From Schaedlerella arabinosiphila (GTDB lineage: Bacteria; Bacillota; Clostridia; Lachnospirales; Lachnospiraceae), in NCBI RefSeq assembly GCF_003885045.1, contig NZ_RHJS01000002.1, positions 5,077,302-5,141,301 on the forward strand: a stretch of 64,000 bases of DNA. Reading direction: 5' to 3'. Made by a program: the position numbers and the translations under genes. The notes under the pieces are model-generated. The model did no database searches, had not been told where the DNA came from, and was given only the letters and a program-made list of their open reading frames with translations. The first letter of the stretch is position 1. The number at the start of each line of letters is the position of its first letter. Positions 25,074-34,171 of this stretch are shown piece after piece.

Positions 25074-26633
25074 ATGAGTGATTATATATTGGAGATGAAT
25101 CATATTGCTAAAATTTACGGAAATGGCGTGGTTGCCAATTCAGATGTAAATTTTAATCTGAAAAAGGGAGAGATTCATGCGTTGGTGGGCGAGAACGGGG
25201 CCGGCAAATCCACGCTGATGAAAATCCTTTTTGGAATGGAACAGCCATCCAGAGGTGAAATCGTACTGAGGGGAAAGAAAACCGTTTTTTCAGGATCAAA
25301 AGAAGCCATTGCAAGCGGGATCGGAATGGTGCATCAGCACTTTATGCTGGTTGAATCATTTTCAGTGGCACAGAATATCGTGCTCGGGATGGAACCGAAA
25401 AAGGGGCTGTTTATAAATCATGAAGAGGCTGTCCGTTTCACGAGGGAAATGGGGGAAAAGTACAATCTTCCGGTTGAGCCGGAAGAGATTACGAAAAACC
25501 TGCCTGTGGGACTGAAACAAAAAGTGGAAATTTTGAAAGCCCTGGCACGGGGGGCGGAGATTTTGATTTTAGATGAACCTACGGCTGTATTGACACCCCA
25601 GGAGATCGACCAGTTATTTGAAGAGTTAGAACAGCTAAAAGCTCAGGGACATACCATCGTATTTATTTCTCATAAAATACCGGAGATAAAGCAGATCTGC
25701 GACCGGATCACAGTTATGAGAAGCGGCAGGACAATAGATACCTACCTGTGCGATGAAGTCACAGAACAGCAGATATCCAATGCCATTATGGGATGTGAAC
25801 TGAATACATCAATTGAACGCAGAAAAAAGGAGTATGGGGAGGCAAATATTCAGGTGGCAAATCTTTTCTATACGGATAAAAGCGGTGTTCAGGTTTTGAA
25901 AAATATTTCTTTTTGCGTAAGAAAAGGGATGATTTTCGGAATAGCGGGAGTACAGGGAAACGGGCAGGTAGAGCTGATCGACATTTTAACAAGGCGCAGG
26001 GCCGTGCAAAACGGAGAAGTCCGGTTTTATGGACAGGATATTTCCGGAACAGATCAGAAGGGGATTCGGGGAATTTCTTTCGGATATATTCCGGAGGACC
26101 GCTTGGAGCAAGGGGTTGCGGCATCGGTCTCCATCAGCGAAAACATGATTTCCAATAACCTGGAAAATCAAGATTTTCAGAAATGCGGGATGCTGGATTT
26201 CAAGAAAATAGATGAATTTGTAGACAAAAATATCAAGGGCTATGAAATACGGTGTGCGGGCGGTTCCCAGCCAACAGGTATGCTGTCAGGCGGAAATATG
26301 CAGAAGGTTGTCGTGGCAAGGGAGTGCGAGCATCATCCCGGTATTTTAATTGCGGAACAGCCGACCAGAGGGGTGGATGTGGGCGCTGCCTATATCATCC
26401 ACAAGAAGCTCGTACAGCTTTGTGAGCAGGGAAGCTCTGTGCTCCTTGTATCGGCAGATTTGGCTGAGATACTGAAGCTCTCCGATGTGCTTGCCGTGAT
26501 GTATGAAGGTGAGATCGTGGCATTTTTTGAAAGCACGGAAGGGCTCAACGAAGAAAAACTGGGGCTCTATATGCTTGGAATTGAGCGGCATACGCCGGAG
26601 CAGATCAGAAAGGCGGTGAACTGGTGTGAATAG
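25074..26633 (+). CDS. Nucleoside ABC transporter ATP-binding protein (NupO/YufO-like)
   Basis: A 519-residue double-ATPase subunit as in ribose and nucleoside importers. The first domain has Walker A GENGAGKSTLMKI and Walker B ILILDEPTAVL, with a variant signature region KNLPVGLKQKVEIL. The second has a degenerate P-loop AGVQGNGQVELIDIL, the signature LSGGNMQKVVVAREC and IAEQPTRGVDVG. Asymmetric sites are normal in this family. It overlaps the first permease by eight bases. Confidence 0.92.
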   Translation: MSDYILEMNHIAKIYGNGVVANSDVNFNLKKGEIHALVGENGAGKSTLMKILFGMEQPSRGEIVLRGKKTVFSGSKEAIASGIGMVHQHFMLVESFSVAQNIVLGMEPKKGLFINHEEAVRFTREMGEKYNLPVEPEEITKNLPVGLKQKVEILKALARGAEILILDEPTAVLTPQEIDQLFEELEQLKAQGHTIVFISHKIPEIKQICDRITVMRSGRTIDTYLCDEVTEQQISNAIMGCELNTSIERRKKEYGEANIQVANLFYTDKSGVQVLKNISFCVRKGMIFGIAGVQGNGQVELIDILTRRRAVQNGEVRFYGQDISGTDQKGIRGISFGYIPEDRLEQGVAASVSISENMISNNLENQDFQKCGMLDFKKIDEFVDKNIKGYEIRCAGGSQPTGMLSGGNMQKVVVARECEHHPGILIAEQPTRGVDVGAAYIIHKKLVQLCEQGSSVLLVSADLAEILKLSDVLAVMYEGEIVAFFESTEGLNEEKLGLYMLGIERHTPEQIRKAVNWCE

Positions 26634-27696
26634 AGAAAGATCATTTAATATCCTTCGGACGGCGACAGCGATGCTGGCAGCAATTTTAGTTGCGTTTATT
26701 ATAATTATCCTGATCAGTGACCAGCCGGTGCAGTCCATCTTAATTTTTCTGCTGCAGCCGTTTTCATCAGGACGTTATATAGGAAATATTGCGGAGACGG
26801 CAATTCCGCTGATTTTTTCGGGGCTTTCCATGGCAGTACTTTTTCAGGCAGGGCTGTTTAACCTGGGCGGGGAAGGCGTGTATTTTATGGCAGGGATCGC
26901 AGGCTCTATTGCGGCAATCTGGCTGAAGCTTCCCATATTTATTTTTCCGCTGCTGTGTCTGGCTGTCGGAGCAGGAACCGGGATTCTGGTTATGCTGGTA
27001 CCGGGGGTTTTAAGAGCCAAATTCAATGCAAATGAAATGGTTACGTCACTGATGATGAATAATATATGTTATGGGGTCGGATGCTATATTCTCAATAATA
27101 TGATGCGTGATCCAACGGTTTCTACACTGGTTTCATATAAATACCGTTCTGCGGCACTGCTTCCGACCATCATCAAAGGGACAAGGGTACATGCGGGCAT
27201 TTTGGCGGCCATTCTCTGTGCGGTTCTGGTGTATATCTTCCTGTATAAGACAAAATGGGGACTGCAGGTAAGGGCAACCGGCGCAAATTCAAAATTTGCA
27301 AAATATTCTGGAATGAGCGTTACGAAGGTGATTATTCTGGTTCACGTGATCGCCGGCGCAATAGCGGGATGCGGCGGTATTGTGGAATGCCTGGGATTAC
27401 ATAAGAGATTTGAGTGGACAGCCCTCCCGGGATATGGTTTTGACGGGGCGATGATTGCAATGCTGGCAAATAATAATCCTCTGGGGGTGATCGGAGCGGC
27501 GGCTTTTGTGGCATACCTCCGGGTAGGCGCTGATTTGGTAAACCGCTTTGCAGATGTTCCGACAGAAATGATTTCCATTTTGCAGACATTGATCATTCTG
27601 CTGATTTCTGCTGAAAAGTTTTTGCATAAATATAAGCAGAAATGGATTGAAAAAGACATTTACATTGGGGAGGTACAAAATGAAGGAGTTCATTAA
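26626..27696 (+). CDS. Nucleoside ABC transporter permease 1 (NupP/YufP-like)
   Basis: A 356-residue integral membrane subunit with about nine hydrophobic segments. Family blocks include LIFSGLSMAVLFQAGLFNLG, EGVYFMAGI and KFNANEMVTSLMMNNI. It starts at GTG 26626, overlapping the ATPase stop, and itself overlaps the second permease by 17 bases. It forms the membrane channel with the following gene. Confidence 0.92.
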   Translation: MNRERSFNILRTATAMLAAILVAFIIIILISDQPVQSILIFLLQPFSSGRYIGNIAETAIPLIFSGLSMAVLFQAGLFNLGGEGVYFMAGIAGSIAAIWLKLPIFIFPLLCLAVGAGTGILVMLVPGVLRAKFNANEMVTSLMMNNICYGVGCYILNNMMRDPTVSTLVSYKYRSAALLPTIIKGTRVHAGILAAILCAVLVYIFLYKTKWGLQVRATGANSKFAKYSGMSVTKVIILVHVIAGAIAGCGGIVECLGLHKRFEWTALPGYGFDGAMIAMLANNNPLGVIGAAAFVAYLRVGADLVNRFADVPTEMISILQTLIILLISAEKFLHKYKQKWIEKDIYIGEVQNEGVH

Positions 27697-28597
27697 TCTT
27701 ATATTTTCGACGGATTTCGTATACTCGATTTTTCGCGTAATGACACCGCTTTTATTTGCCTCTATGGGTGCTGTTATCTCTGACATTGCGGGCACTCCCA
27801 ATATTGCTCTGGAAGGTCTGATGCTTATGGCTGCATTTTCAGGCATGTATTTCAGCTATTTGACTCAAAGCGCGCTGATCGGACTGGTGATGGCATTGCT
27901 GACCGCAGTCCTGTTTGCAGGAGTACTTGCTTTTTTTACATTGTATTATAAGACAAATATCATTCTCGGCGGTATCGCTTTAAATAGCCTGGCAAGCGGC
28001 GGAACTGTGTTTTTGCTGTATCTGGCTGCAAAGGATAAAGGAACCAGCGTTTCCCTCGCAAGTAAGACGCTGCCCAATATCCACATCCCGATTATTGAAA
28101 ATATACCGGTGCTTGGAGGCATTGTATCAGGGCATAATATATTAACCTATGTATCTGTTTTGGCTGTTGCTTTTACATATTACTTGTTAAAATCCACAGA
28201 TCTGGGATTTCATATCCGGGCTGTGGGAGAAAAGAAAGCGGCTGCGGAGTCTGTGGGAATCAGTACAACGAAGATACAGGCGGTCGCGCTGCTGTTAAGC
28301 GGGGTAATGTGCGGATTTGGCGGAGCATTCATGTCCATGGGATATGTGTCCTGGTTTTCCAGGGACATGCTGAGCAGCCGGGGGTGGATTGCCCTGGCGG
28401 CAGAAGCAATGGGGCGGCAGACAGCGCTTGGTTCAGCAGCGGCTTCCTTCCTGTTCGGAGTGGCAGACGCGGTGTCAAATGCGGCCGCGGCGCAGGGGCT
28501 TCCGTCTGATTTGGTAAAAACGATCCCATATGTGGCAACGCTCGCCGGCCTTACCATTTTCTCTGTAAGGTTATATAGAAAGCAGAAGGAAGTATAA
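27680..28597 (+). CDS. Nucleoside ABC transporter permease 2 (NupQ/YufQ-like)
   Basis: A 305-residue membrane subunit with about eight segments. LIFSTDFVYSIFRVMTPLLF, GTPNIALEGLMLMAAFSG and GFHIRAVGEKKAAAESVGIS match the family. ATG 27680 follows GGGGAGG inside the previous gene. It is the last gene of the operon. Confidence 0.92.
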   Translation: MKEFINLIFSTDFVYSIFRVMTPLLFASMGAVISDIAGTPNIALEGLMLMAAFSGMYFSYLTQSALIGLVMALLTAVLFAGVLAFFTLYYKTNIILGGIALNSLASGGTVFLLYLAAKDKGTSVSLASKTLPNIHIPIIENIPVLGGIVSGHNILTYVSVLAVAFTYYLLKSTDLGFHIRAVGEKKAAAESVGISTTKIQAVALLLSGVMCGFGGAFMSMGYVSWFSRDMLSSRGWIALAAEAMGRQTALGSAAASFLFGVADAVSNAAAAQGLPSDLVKTIPYVATLAGLTIFSVRLYRKQKEV

Positions 28598-28616
28598 AAT
28601 ATCAAAATGACGGGGC

Positions 28617-28651
28617 AAGAAAAGAGTCTGCGAAACGGCAGGCTCTTCTTT
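28617..28651. terminator. Hairpin between convergent operon and TetR gene
   Basis: AGAAAAGAGTCTGC pairs with GGCAGGCTCTTCTTT around GAAAC. It sits between the permease stop and the minus-strand TetR gene. Confidence 0.6.
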
Positions 28652-28678
28652 CCAATTGTCTTGAACATCTACTTTCTT

Positions 28679-29266
28679 TTATGTGATTTTGCGAATTAAT
28701 AATTTTTCAAAACATATGTGAGAGAGCCGGGTGGTTCGTTTGGCAATTATTTTTATATCTTCCTCACAATTGTGAGATAACCATTTTTTATAAATTGCGT
28801 AATATCCTGAAACGAGAAACAATATCAAATCATTAAATTCTTCTTCGTCCATGTATTTTGGCAATTGATAAATCTGCAGAGTTTTCATTTTAAAAAGCCG
28901 GATTATTTTTTGATTAATCTCTTCCCAAATTGTATGTTCATTCATTTTAAAGATAAAGAGAGTCAGCAGCTCTTTTGTATTATAAATATATGAAAGAATC
29001 ATTTCTGTAACTTGTTCAGGCTCAAGCGTATGGTTGGCAATATATTCTATATGTTCATCCATTTCCTGAAGGCAGCTTTTTTCTATATCATCCAATAGTT
29101 CGTAAATATCACAATAATGGGAATAAAAAGTGGAGCGGTTAATATCCGCCAATTCACATAATTCTGTTACCATGATTTTCTCAAGTTCCTTTTGCTTTAA
29201 TAAATGAATGAGTATCTGCTTAATAGAACTTTGTGTTTTTTTTGCTCTGCGGTCTGATTTGTTCAT
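28679..29266 (-). CDS. TetR/AcrR family transcriptional regulator
   Basis: A 195-residue repressor-type protein. The N-terminal helix-turn-helix is VTELCELADINRSTFYSHYCDIYELL (quoted here from positions about 33-58: MVTELCELADINRSTFY). A helical ligand-binding C-terminus of the kind found in DhaS-like TetR proteins follows. It is divergent from an SDR oxidoreductase gene, whose promoter region contains inverted repeats suited to a TetR dimer. The inducer is unknown. Confidence 0.88.
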   Translation of the reverse strand: MNKSDRRAKKTQSSIKQILIHLLKQKELEKIMVTELCELADINRSTFYSHYCDIYELLDDIEKSCLQEMDEHIEYIANHTLEPEQVTEMILSYIYNTKELLTLFIFKMNEHTIWEEINQKIIRLFKMKTLQIYQLPKYMDEEEFNDLILFLVSGYYAIYKKWLSHNCEEDIKIIAKRTTRLSHICFEKLLIRKIT

Positions 29267-29308
29267 TTCAGGTATCCTCGTAAGTTAATCGACATTTCGA
29301 AAAAAAAT

Positions 29309-29324
29309 GTTGTTTAAGCAACAA
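29309..29324. promoter_or_regulatory. Candidate TetR operator
   Basis: TGTTGTTTAAGCAACA is a 16-bp near-perfect palindrome in the divergent TetR/SDR intergenic region. A second, longer-spaced pair (CGACATTT ... AAATGTTG) overlaps it. Confidence 0.45.
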
Positions 29325-29342
29325 TACAAAAATAATTGCGGG

Positions 29343-29371
29343 TTGTCTTTGCTGCCTGATTGACATAATAT
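29343..29371 (+). promoter_or_regulatory. Promoter of the SDR gene
   Basis: TTGTCT at 29343 and TAATAT at 29366 with a 17-base spacer, just downstream of the putative operator. Confidence 0.5.
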
Positions 29372-29417
29372 TAACATAAGGTGAAAACGATGACAATGAA
29401 ATAAGGAGAAAGATATT

Positions 29418-30176
29418 ATGAAAAATTATATGGACTTAACAGGAAGAATTGCAATCGTTACTGGCGCTTCATCTGGTCTGGGTTATGAATACTGCAAAGC
29501 TTTTGCAGAAAATGGGGCTAAGGTTGCCGCATTTGCGAGACGTAAAGAAAGATTGGAAAAGCTAAAAGAGGAAATTGAGTCAATGGGCGGGACATGTCTG
29601 CCGGTTCAGTGTGATGTCGGCAAAGAAGAACAGGTTACCGCAGGAGTACAGCAGGTAATTGACAATTTTGGAAAGGTTGATATTCTGGTAAATAACGCAG
29701 GCATGATGGCTTATTGTCCAACGGTTGAGTTATCATTGGAGCAATGGCAGAAAGTAGTAGATGTCAGCCTGACAGGGTACTTTTTGATGGCGCGGGAATG
29801 TGCGAAGAATATGATTCAGAATCAATATGGACGTATTATCAATACCGCTTCCATGTATGGACACATTGCAGCTTTTCACCATCCGATTCTTGCATATAAC
29901 GCGACAAAAGGAGCGGTTCCTAATTTCACAAGATCACTGGCACAGGAGTGGGCAAAGTATAATATCACAGTCAATGCGATCGGTCCGGGGGAATTTCCAT
30001 CGGAGATGATGCAATTTGATGAAACTGCATTGGAGGAACTCAAAAAACGCTGTCCGTTGGGAAGACCCGGAAAAATAGATGAATTATGTGGACAATTGCT
30101 TCTGTTTGCTTCAGAGAATTGTTCTTACACAACAGGTCAGACCATTTACATTGACGGCGGGTGGACAGCGGTTTGA
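29418..30176 (+). CDS. SDR family NAD(P)-dependent oxidoreductase
   Basis: A 252-residue classical short-chain dehydrogenase. The cofactor motif TGASSGLG is at about residues 15-22, followed by NNAG at about 93-96, the catalytic Ser in INTASMYG, the YNATK Tyr-Lys pair and the C-terminal GQTIYIDGGW signature. FARRKER after the second strand suggests NADP(H) preference. The length is normal. The substrate cannot be deduced. A good AAGGAGA site precedes the start. It is likely controlled by the divergent TetR protein. Confidence 0.92.
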   Translation: MKNYMDLTGRIAIVTGASSGLGYEYCKAFAENGAKVAAFARRKERLEKLKEEIESMGGTCLPVQCDVGKEEQVTAGVQQVIDNFGKVDILVNNAGMMAYCPTVELSLEQWQKVVDVSLTGYFLMARECAKNMIQNQYGRIINTASMYGHIAAFHHPILAYNATKGAVPNFTRSLAQEWAKYNITVNAIGPGEFPSEMMQFDETALEELKKRCPLGRPGKIDELCGQLLLFASENCSYTTGQTIYIDGGWTAV

Positions 30177-30327
30177 TAAGGCGGATATATAGATTTACCT
30201 GCCGGTATTTATGGACAGCAGTAAATAGCGATACCTCAAATTTATTTAATAAAAGCAAACGAGGAATATCCATTACTGCTGTCCTTCAGCAAATGTAAAG
30301 ATGATATAATATAACATTTTGTCTCTT

Positions 30328-30470
30328 GTTACTGTTCACACCCTACGGGTACTCCAGTAACAGTATCCAGCCCATTTTAAGTCGCCTTCGGCGAGGGGCT
30401 GGATGCACGCAACCGCTATTTTACTGGCCGGATGCCTTGCAGCAGAGTGCAAGGCACCGTGAACAGTAAC
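30328..30470. repeat. 143-bp MITE-like hairpin element, family 2
   Basis: The perfect 12-bp terminal inverted repeats GTTACTGTTCAC and GTGAACAGTAAC enclose internal hairpins, including GCCTTCGGCG and GATGCCTTGCA / TGCAAGGCACC. No coding capacity is seen. It lies in the 480-bp gap between the SDR and Rpn genes. Shorter relatives occur at four or more other gaps in the window. Confidence 0.75.
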
Positions 30471-30661
30471 TGTCTCTTTTCAATCTCTTCTCAATGCGGC
30501 AAAAATAAGTTTACATTTTCCATATTGTCTGATATACTAGACAAGTGAATACAATTCGGAGAATGCCTTTCTGGCTGTCCGGCAATTCTGGCGTCTCGCC
30601 ATAGTTCACAGGAATTATAACCCATTAACCCACATTTTACGAAAGAAAGGATTTCTATTTT

Positions 30662-31594
30662 ATGACAAAGAACCCAGAATTCAATGACAAAAACTTATGG
30701 GATGAGATCTTCAATACGATTGTGGATGTCATGCCGGAGCAGTTGTTTCCGCTCTTCAAGGAGGTGTACGGGAAGGAATACCCGAAGGGAGCGCCTGTGG
30801 TGCGGCTTAACACGGTATCCTCAACCTACCTTGAGGATACCAATACACCGCCCAGTTCCCGGCGTTCCGATATAGCGGTTCTGGTAAACGGCACGGATTA
30901 TTATCATCTGGAATGCCAGATGAATAATGATGAGGATATGGTCATACGCATGATTATGTATGACATACATTTTGCGGTGCAGCATTTGACTTCCATGGAT
31001 GAAAAGGGAGGCGGGTTTATGATGCATTTTCCGCGTTCCGCAGTGATCTATCCGGAAAAGAACCAAAAGCTTCCGGAAAAACTAAGGTGCCGGATCATTT
31101 TTCAGGATGGCAGTGAGCACATTTACCAGATTCCGACGGTCAGGATTCAGTCTTATTCCATGCGGGAAATTTGTGACAAACATCTGTTGATCTTTATACC
31201 TTATGTACTGCTTCGATTACGTCCCAAATTAAATCCGAATCGGAAACATCCGCTGACAAAAAAGGAATTGACAGGACTTGTGAAGGAAACTATATTAATA
31301 TTAAAGCAGGAACTGAAACAGGGATATCTGACGCAGCAGGAATATGAGGACTATTTCAACCTTTTCCGATTTGCTGCCGATAAGATATTTAATAAAAAGT
31401 ACTCCAAATTCCGAAAGGAGGTAGACCAAATGATGAGTTTATATGACCAGATGCCCAGCGTTCGTGAGAAAAGGCTGCGTGCTGAGATGGAAGAGCTGCG
31501 CATCCAAAAGGATGAGGCTCTTGCTGAGAAAGATGCTGAGCTTGTCCGGCTGAAAGAATTATTGGAAAGACACCATATTGCACTGACACCGTAA
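30662..31594 (+). CDS. Rpn-like PD-(D/E)XK nuclease/transposase-related protein
   Basis: A 310-residue cytoplasmic protein resembling Rpn family recombination-promoting nucleases (PDDEXK transposase-related). The active-site block reads RRSDIAVLVNG...YYHLECQMN, giving the Asp and Glu-x-Gln residues, followed by the RMIMYDIHFAVQ helix. The C-terminus is a charged coiled coil (EELRIQKDEALAEKDAELVR). Rpn proteins cut DNA and stimulate recombination. A single gene with an AAAGAAAGG site, closed by a terminator. Confidence 0.75.
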   Translation: MTKNPEFNDKNLWDEIFNTIVDVMPEQLFPLFKEVYGKEYPKGAPVVRLNTVSSTYLEDTNTPPSSRRSDIAVLVNGTDYYHLECQMNNDEDMVIRMIMYDIHFAVQHLTSMDEKGGGFMMHFPRSAVIYPEKNQKLPEKLRCRIIFQDGSEHIYQIPTVRIQSYSMREICDKHLLIFIPYVLLRLRPKLNPNRKHPLTKKELTGLVKETILILKQELKQGYLTQQEYEDYFNLFRFAADKIFNKKYSKFRKEVDQMMSLYDQMPSVREKRLRAEMEELRIQKDEALAEKDAELVRLKELLERHHIALTP

Positions 31595-31610
31595 AAACGT
31601 CTGATACATT

Positions 31611-31655
31611 AAAGGAGAACAACAACTGACTTTCGGTTAGCTGCTGTTCTCCTTT
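31611..31655 (+). terminator. Terminator of the Rpn-like gene
   Basis: AAAGGAGAACA and its complement TGTTCTCCTTT form an 11-bp stem followed by a T-rich run. Confidence 0.65.
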
Positions 31656-31784
31656 CATATTTAACCCTGCAAAGCTGGGTCATCTGCATAAGTTATTGAA
31701 ACCATTGAATTGTCCCCTCAGGTGGAATATAATAGCAGCAAAGAATCTCCACTAAATAGACGGCAGATAAGGAGCAATGCGGCA

Positions 31785-33746
31785 ATGAATGGAAAAAATA
31801 TATACGGGTTTACCTCCCCGGAAGAGCAAAAACAGGTTCTCGCCCGGCTTCGGGCGGCGGCATGGATGAATCAGGCCGATTCACAGGGCCTGGAGGCGGT
31901 GGAGGAACGGAGAAAGAAGAAAAACACAGAAATAGAAAAGCAGCTTGCAAAAGGCGAAACCGTGTATGGCCTGACCCACTATACGCCTGCCATGTACCTG
32001 CAATATGAACTGACCCGTTTTAAACTGGACTATACGGTTTCTGCGGAAATATGTCTGGATCATTTTTCGAAAAAGATATCCCGCATCCCGGCTTTTTGCG
32101 GTGCAGGCCAAAACCCGTCGGCGCGGTATTCCTTCCGGGAGATCACAGAGGAAGAAAAACAGGCTTTTTACGAGGAAAACAGGGATATGTTTACCAGGTA
32201 TTCAGGGGACAGCTTTTCCTGCGGCGAGGTAAGCATGATTATTGAAAAGAGACTGCGGGAGCAGGAATATGAAAAGATTGTGCAGGCCTGTGACTCTGTG
32301 CAGGGTTGTGACTCTGTGCAGGGTTGTGATTCTGTACAGGCCTGTGACTCTGCGCAGGACGGTCGTTCCGTACAGAGTGATGCCTTTCCAAAGCCGCGGG
32401 CAGAGAAGTACGGGAATTTAAAAAGTGAACAGGCTCCCCGGGCCTGCAGCCAAACGGATGAACATACAGGACAGATCCACAGGATTTATTATGTCAGTTC
32501 CTTAAACGGAAACGACGATAACGACGGAAGCCGGGATATGCCTTTTGCAACACTTTTTGCGGTCAGCCGGCTGCAGTTAAATCCGGGCGACCAGGTACTG
32601 CTGGAGCGGGGCTCCGTATTCCGGGGGCAGTTTCTGCACCTGTCGGCATGCGGCACAGAGGACGCACCCATTCTGATCGGGGCTTACGGTGATGGGCTGC
32701 CGCCGAGGATCGAAGCCATGGGGCAGGGAATCTGGTATCAGGATTACGGGACGGAACTGGATTCCAAAACCCACACCAGAGAAGGATACGTGTCCTCCGC
32801 AGTGCTTCTCTACGACTGCGCCTGGCTGACGCTGCGGGATCTGGCGGTCACCAATCAGGGAAGCATCATCGGTGAAACCTACGAGGCCCCCCGCAAAATG
32901 AACCGCACCGGTGTAGCGGCAGCGGCAAAAAACAAAGGCACCCTGCGGGGGCTCTGCCTGGAAAATCTGGAGATCCGGGACGTAAACGGAAATGTCTATG
33001 ACAAGCACATGAACAACGGAGGAATCTATTTTACCTGCCTCAAGCCGGACAACGAGGAAGCCACCGGAGTGGCCAGGTACGAAGGAGTCACCATCAGGGG
33101 ATGCTTTGTACACCGGGTGAGCCGCTGGGGCATCGCCGTGGGCTACACCTACAAATGCAGGGAATTTATGAAGGCGGAGCTGGAGGAAGAGCTGTTTGAA
33201 AAATACGGCCATCCGGACATCCGGATCACGGACAATTATGTGAAAGAGGCTGGCGGGGACGGCATTACGGTGATGTACGCCCTGCGTCCTTTGGTGGAGC
33301 ATAACACGGCAGACTCCTGCGCGGGAGAGATGAACGACCGCATTTATCGATATCCGGAGAACCGGGGCGGAAAGGTAGCCGCGGGGATCTGGCCCTGGAA
33401 ATGCAAAGACGCGTTATTTCAGTATAATGAGGCGGCAGACACGCGGCTTAACCAGGACGGTATGGCCTGGGACGCGGATTCCGGCGACGGCACGATTTAC
33501 CAATACAATTACAGCCGGTTAAATGAGGGCGGCTGCGTGATGTTCTGCCTGGAAGAATCCATCCACAATACATTCCGCAATAATGTGAGCCATGACGACC
33601 TGGGTGGAACGATCAGCCCGTCCGGAAATCCGGATGCCTATATCCATCACAATACATTTATGAAACGAAAAGGCGTGCCGTTTGTGCGGGAACATATGGA
33701 CGGCGGACATTTTACGGAAGAGGAAAATGAGTTCCTGGAGATATAG
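31785..33746 (+). CDS. Right-handed parallel beta-helix protein, possibly polysaccharide-acting
   Basis: A 653-residue protein without a signal peptide. Residues 1-160 form a helical region (KNIYGFTSPEEQKQVLARLR). A short repeat of CDSVQ hexapeptides follows. From about 240 on come beta-helix coils typical of pectate-lyase-like folds: YYVSSLNGNDDNDGSRDMPF, NRTGVAAAAKNKG, WGIAVGYTY and HNTFRNNVSHDDLGG. Catalytic residues cannot be named. ATG 31785 follows AAGGAG; an upstream TTG is unlikely. Position near a GH31 alpha-xylosidase suggests plant-polysaccharide use, as an inference. Confidence 0.75.
   Translation: MNGKNIYGFTSPEEQKQVLARLRAAAWMNQADSQGLEAVEERRKKKNTEIEKQLAKGETVYGLTHYTPAMYLQYELTRFKLDYTVSAEICLDHFSKKISRIPAFCGAGQNPSARYSFREITEEEKQAFYEENRDMFTRYSGDSFSCGEVSMIIEKRLREQEYEKIVQACDSVQGCDSVQGCDSVQACDSAQDGRSVQSDAFPKPRAEKYGNLKSEQAPRACSQTDEHTGQIHRIYYVSSLNGNDDNDGSRDMPFATLFAVSRLQLNPGDQVLLERGSVFRGQFLHLSACGTEDAPILIGAYGDGLPPRIEAMGQGIWYQDYGTELDSKTHTREGYVSSAVLLYDCAWLTLRDLAVTNQGSIIGETYEAPRKMNRTGVAAAAKNKGTLRGLCLENLEIRDVNGNVYDKHMNNGGIYFTCLKPDNEEATGVARYEGVTIRGCFVHRVSRWGIAVGYTYKCREFMKAELEEELFEKYGHPDIRITDNYVKEAGGDGITVMYALRPLVEHNTADSCAGEMNDRIYRYPENRGGKVAAGIWPWKCKDALFQYNEAADTRLNQDGMAWDADSGDGTIYQYNYSRLNEGGCVMFCLEESIHNTFRNNVSHDDLGGTISPSGNPDAYIHHNTFMKRKGVPFVREHMDGGHFTEEENEFLEI
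32281..32371 (+). repeat. 18-bp coding tandem repeat (CDSVQ-x hexapeptides)
   Basis: About five copies of a unit like TGTGACTCTGTGCAGG encode A/G-CDSVQ, with the last two degenerate (CDSAQD, GRSVQS). The repeat links the helical N-terminal region and the beta-helix. Confidence 0.8.
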
Positions 33747-33799
33747 ATACAGCCCTCACGGACTGCAGTAAAAACAGGCATATAAAAGTAACAAAAAAG

Positions 33800-33895
33800 T
33801 ATACCCAAGGGCACCCCATTATGGCCATCCGGCCGTTTCACAATGTATACCCAAGGGCACCCCATTATGGCCATCCGGCTGTTTCACAAGGTATA
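33800..33895. repeat. Two tandem units of dispersed repeat family 1
   Basis: Units start at 33800 and 33846 (46-base period). Each begins TATACCCAAGGGCACCCC and contains ATGGCCATCCGG. The second ends GGTATA. The same element occurs at 7358-7406 (inverted) and 55418-55467. Confidence 0.85.
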
Positions 33896-34171
33896 ATTTT
33901 ATGACAAAAATATTAAGATCGGTCTTGTAATATTTCAGATTCTGTATATAATCAGAATAGAGATATTTTTATTTTAAAGATTCGTCTCCTTTAAGATAAA
34001 AACCCTCCGGGGGATCGCACTGCGGCGGAAAGGAATGATGCCGTTTATGCGGCCCGCCGCAGGCGGAAAATCCTGCTGTGCAGGATTATTATCATCCTGC
34101 CGACGGCTGCGGAGAGGGAAAAAATGAGTCTGTGGCAGGATGATATAAACTGTGTTGTGAGGGGGATCATC
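33896..34171. other. Leader/intergenic region upstream of the chemoreceptor
   Basis: The AT-rich first half is followed by GC-rich segments with small hairpins such as ATCCTGC/GCAGGAT around 34066. No gene and no recognisable riboswitch are seen; GGCAAAC and GACGCAAAGC blocks are absent. Confidence 0.35.

Noticed and set aside
33896..34171. Riboswitch upstream of the chemoreceptor gene
   Set aside because: Local hairpins exist, but the c-di-GMP aptamer blocks and other known aptamer signatures are missing.
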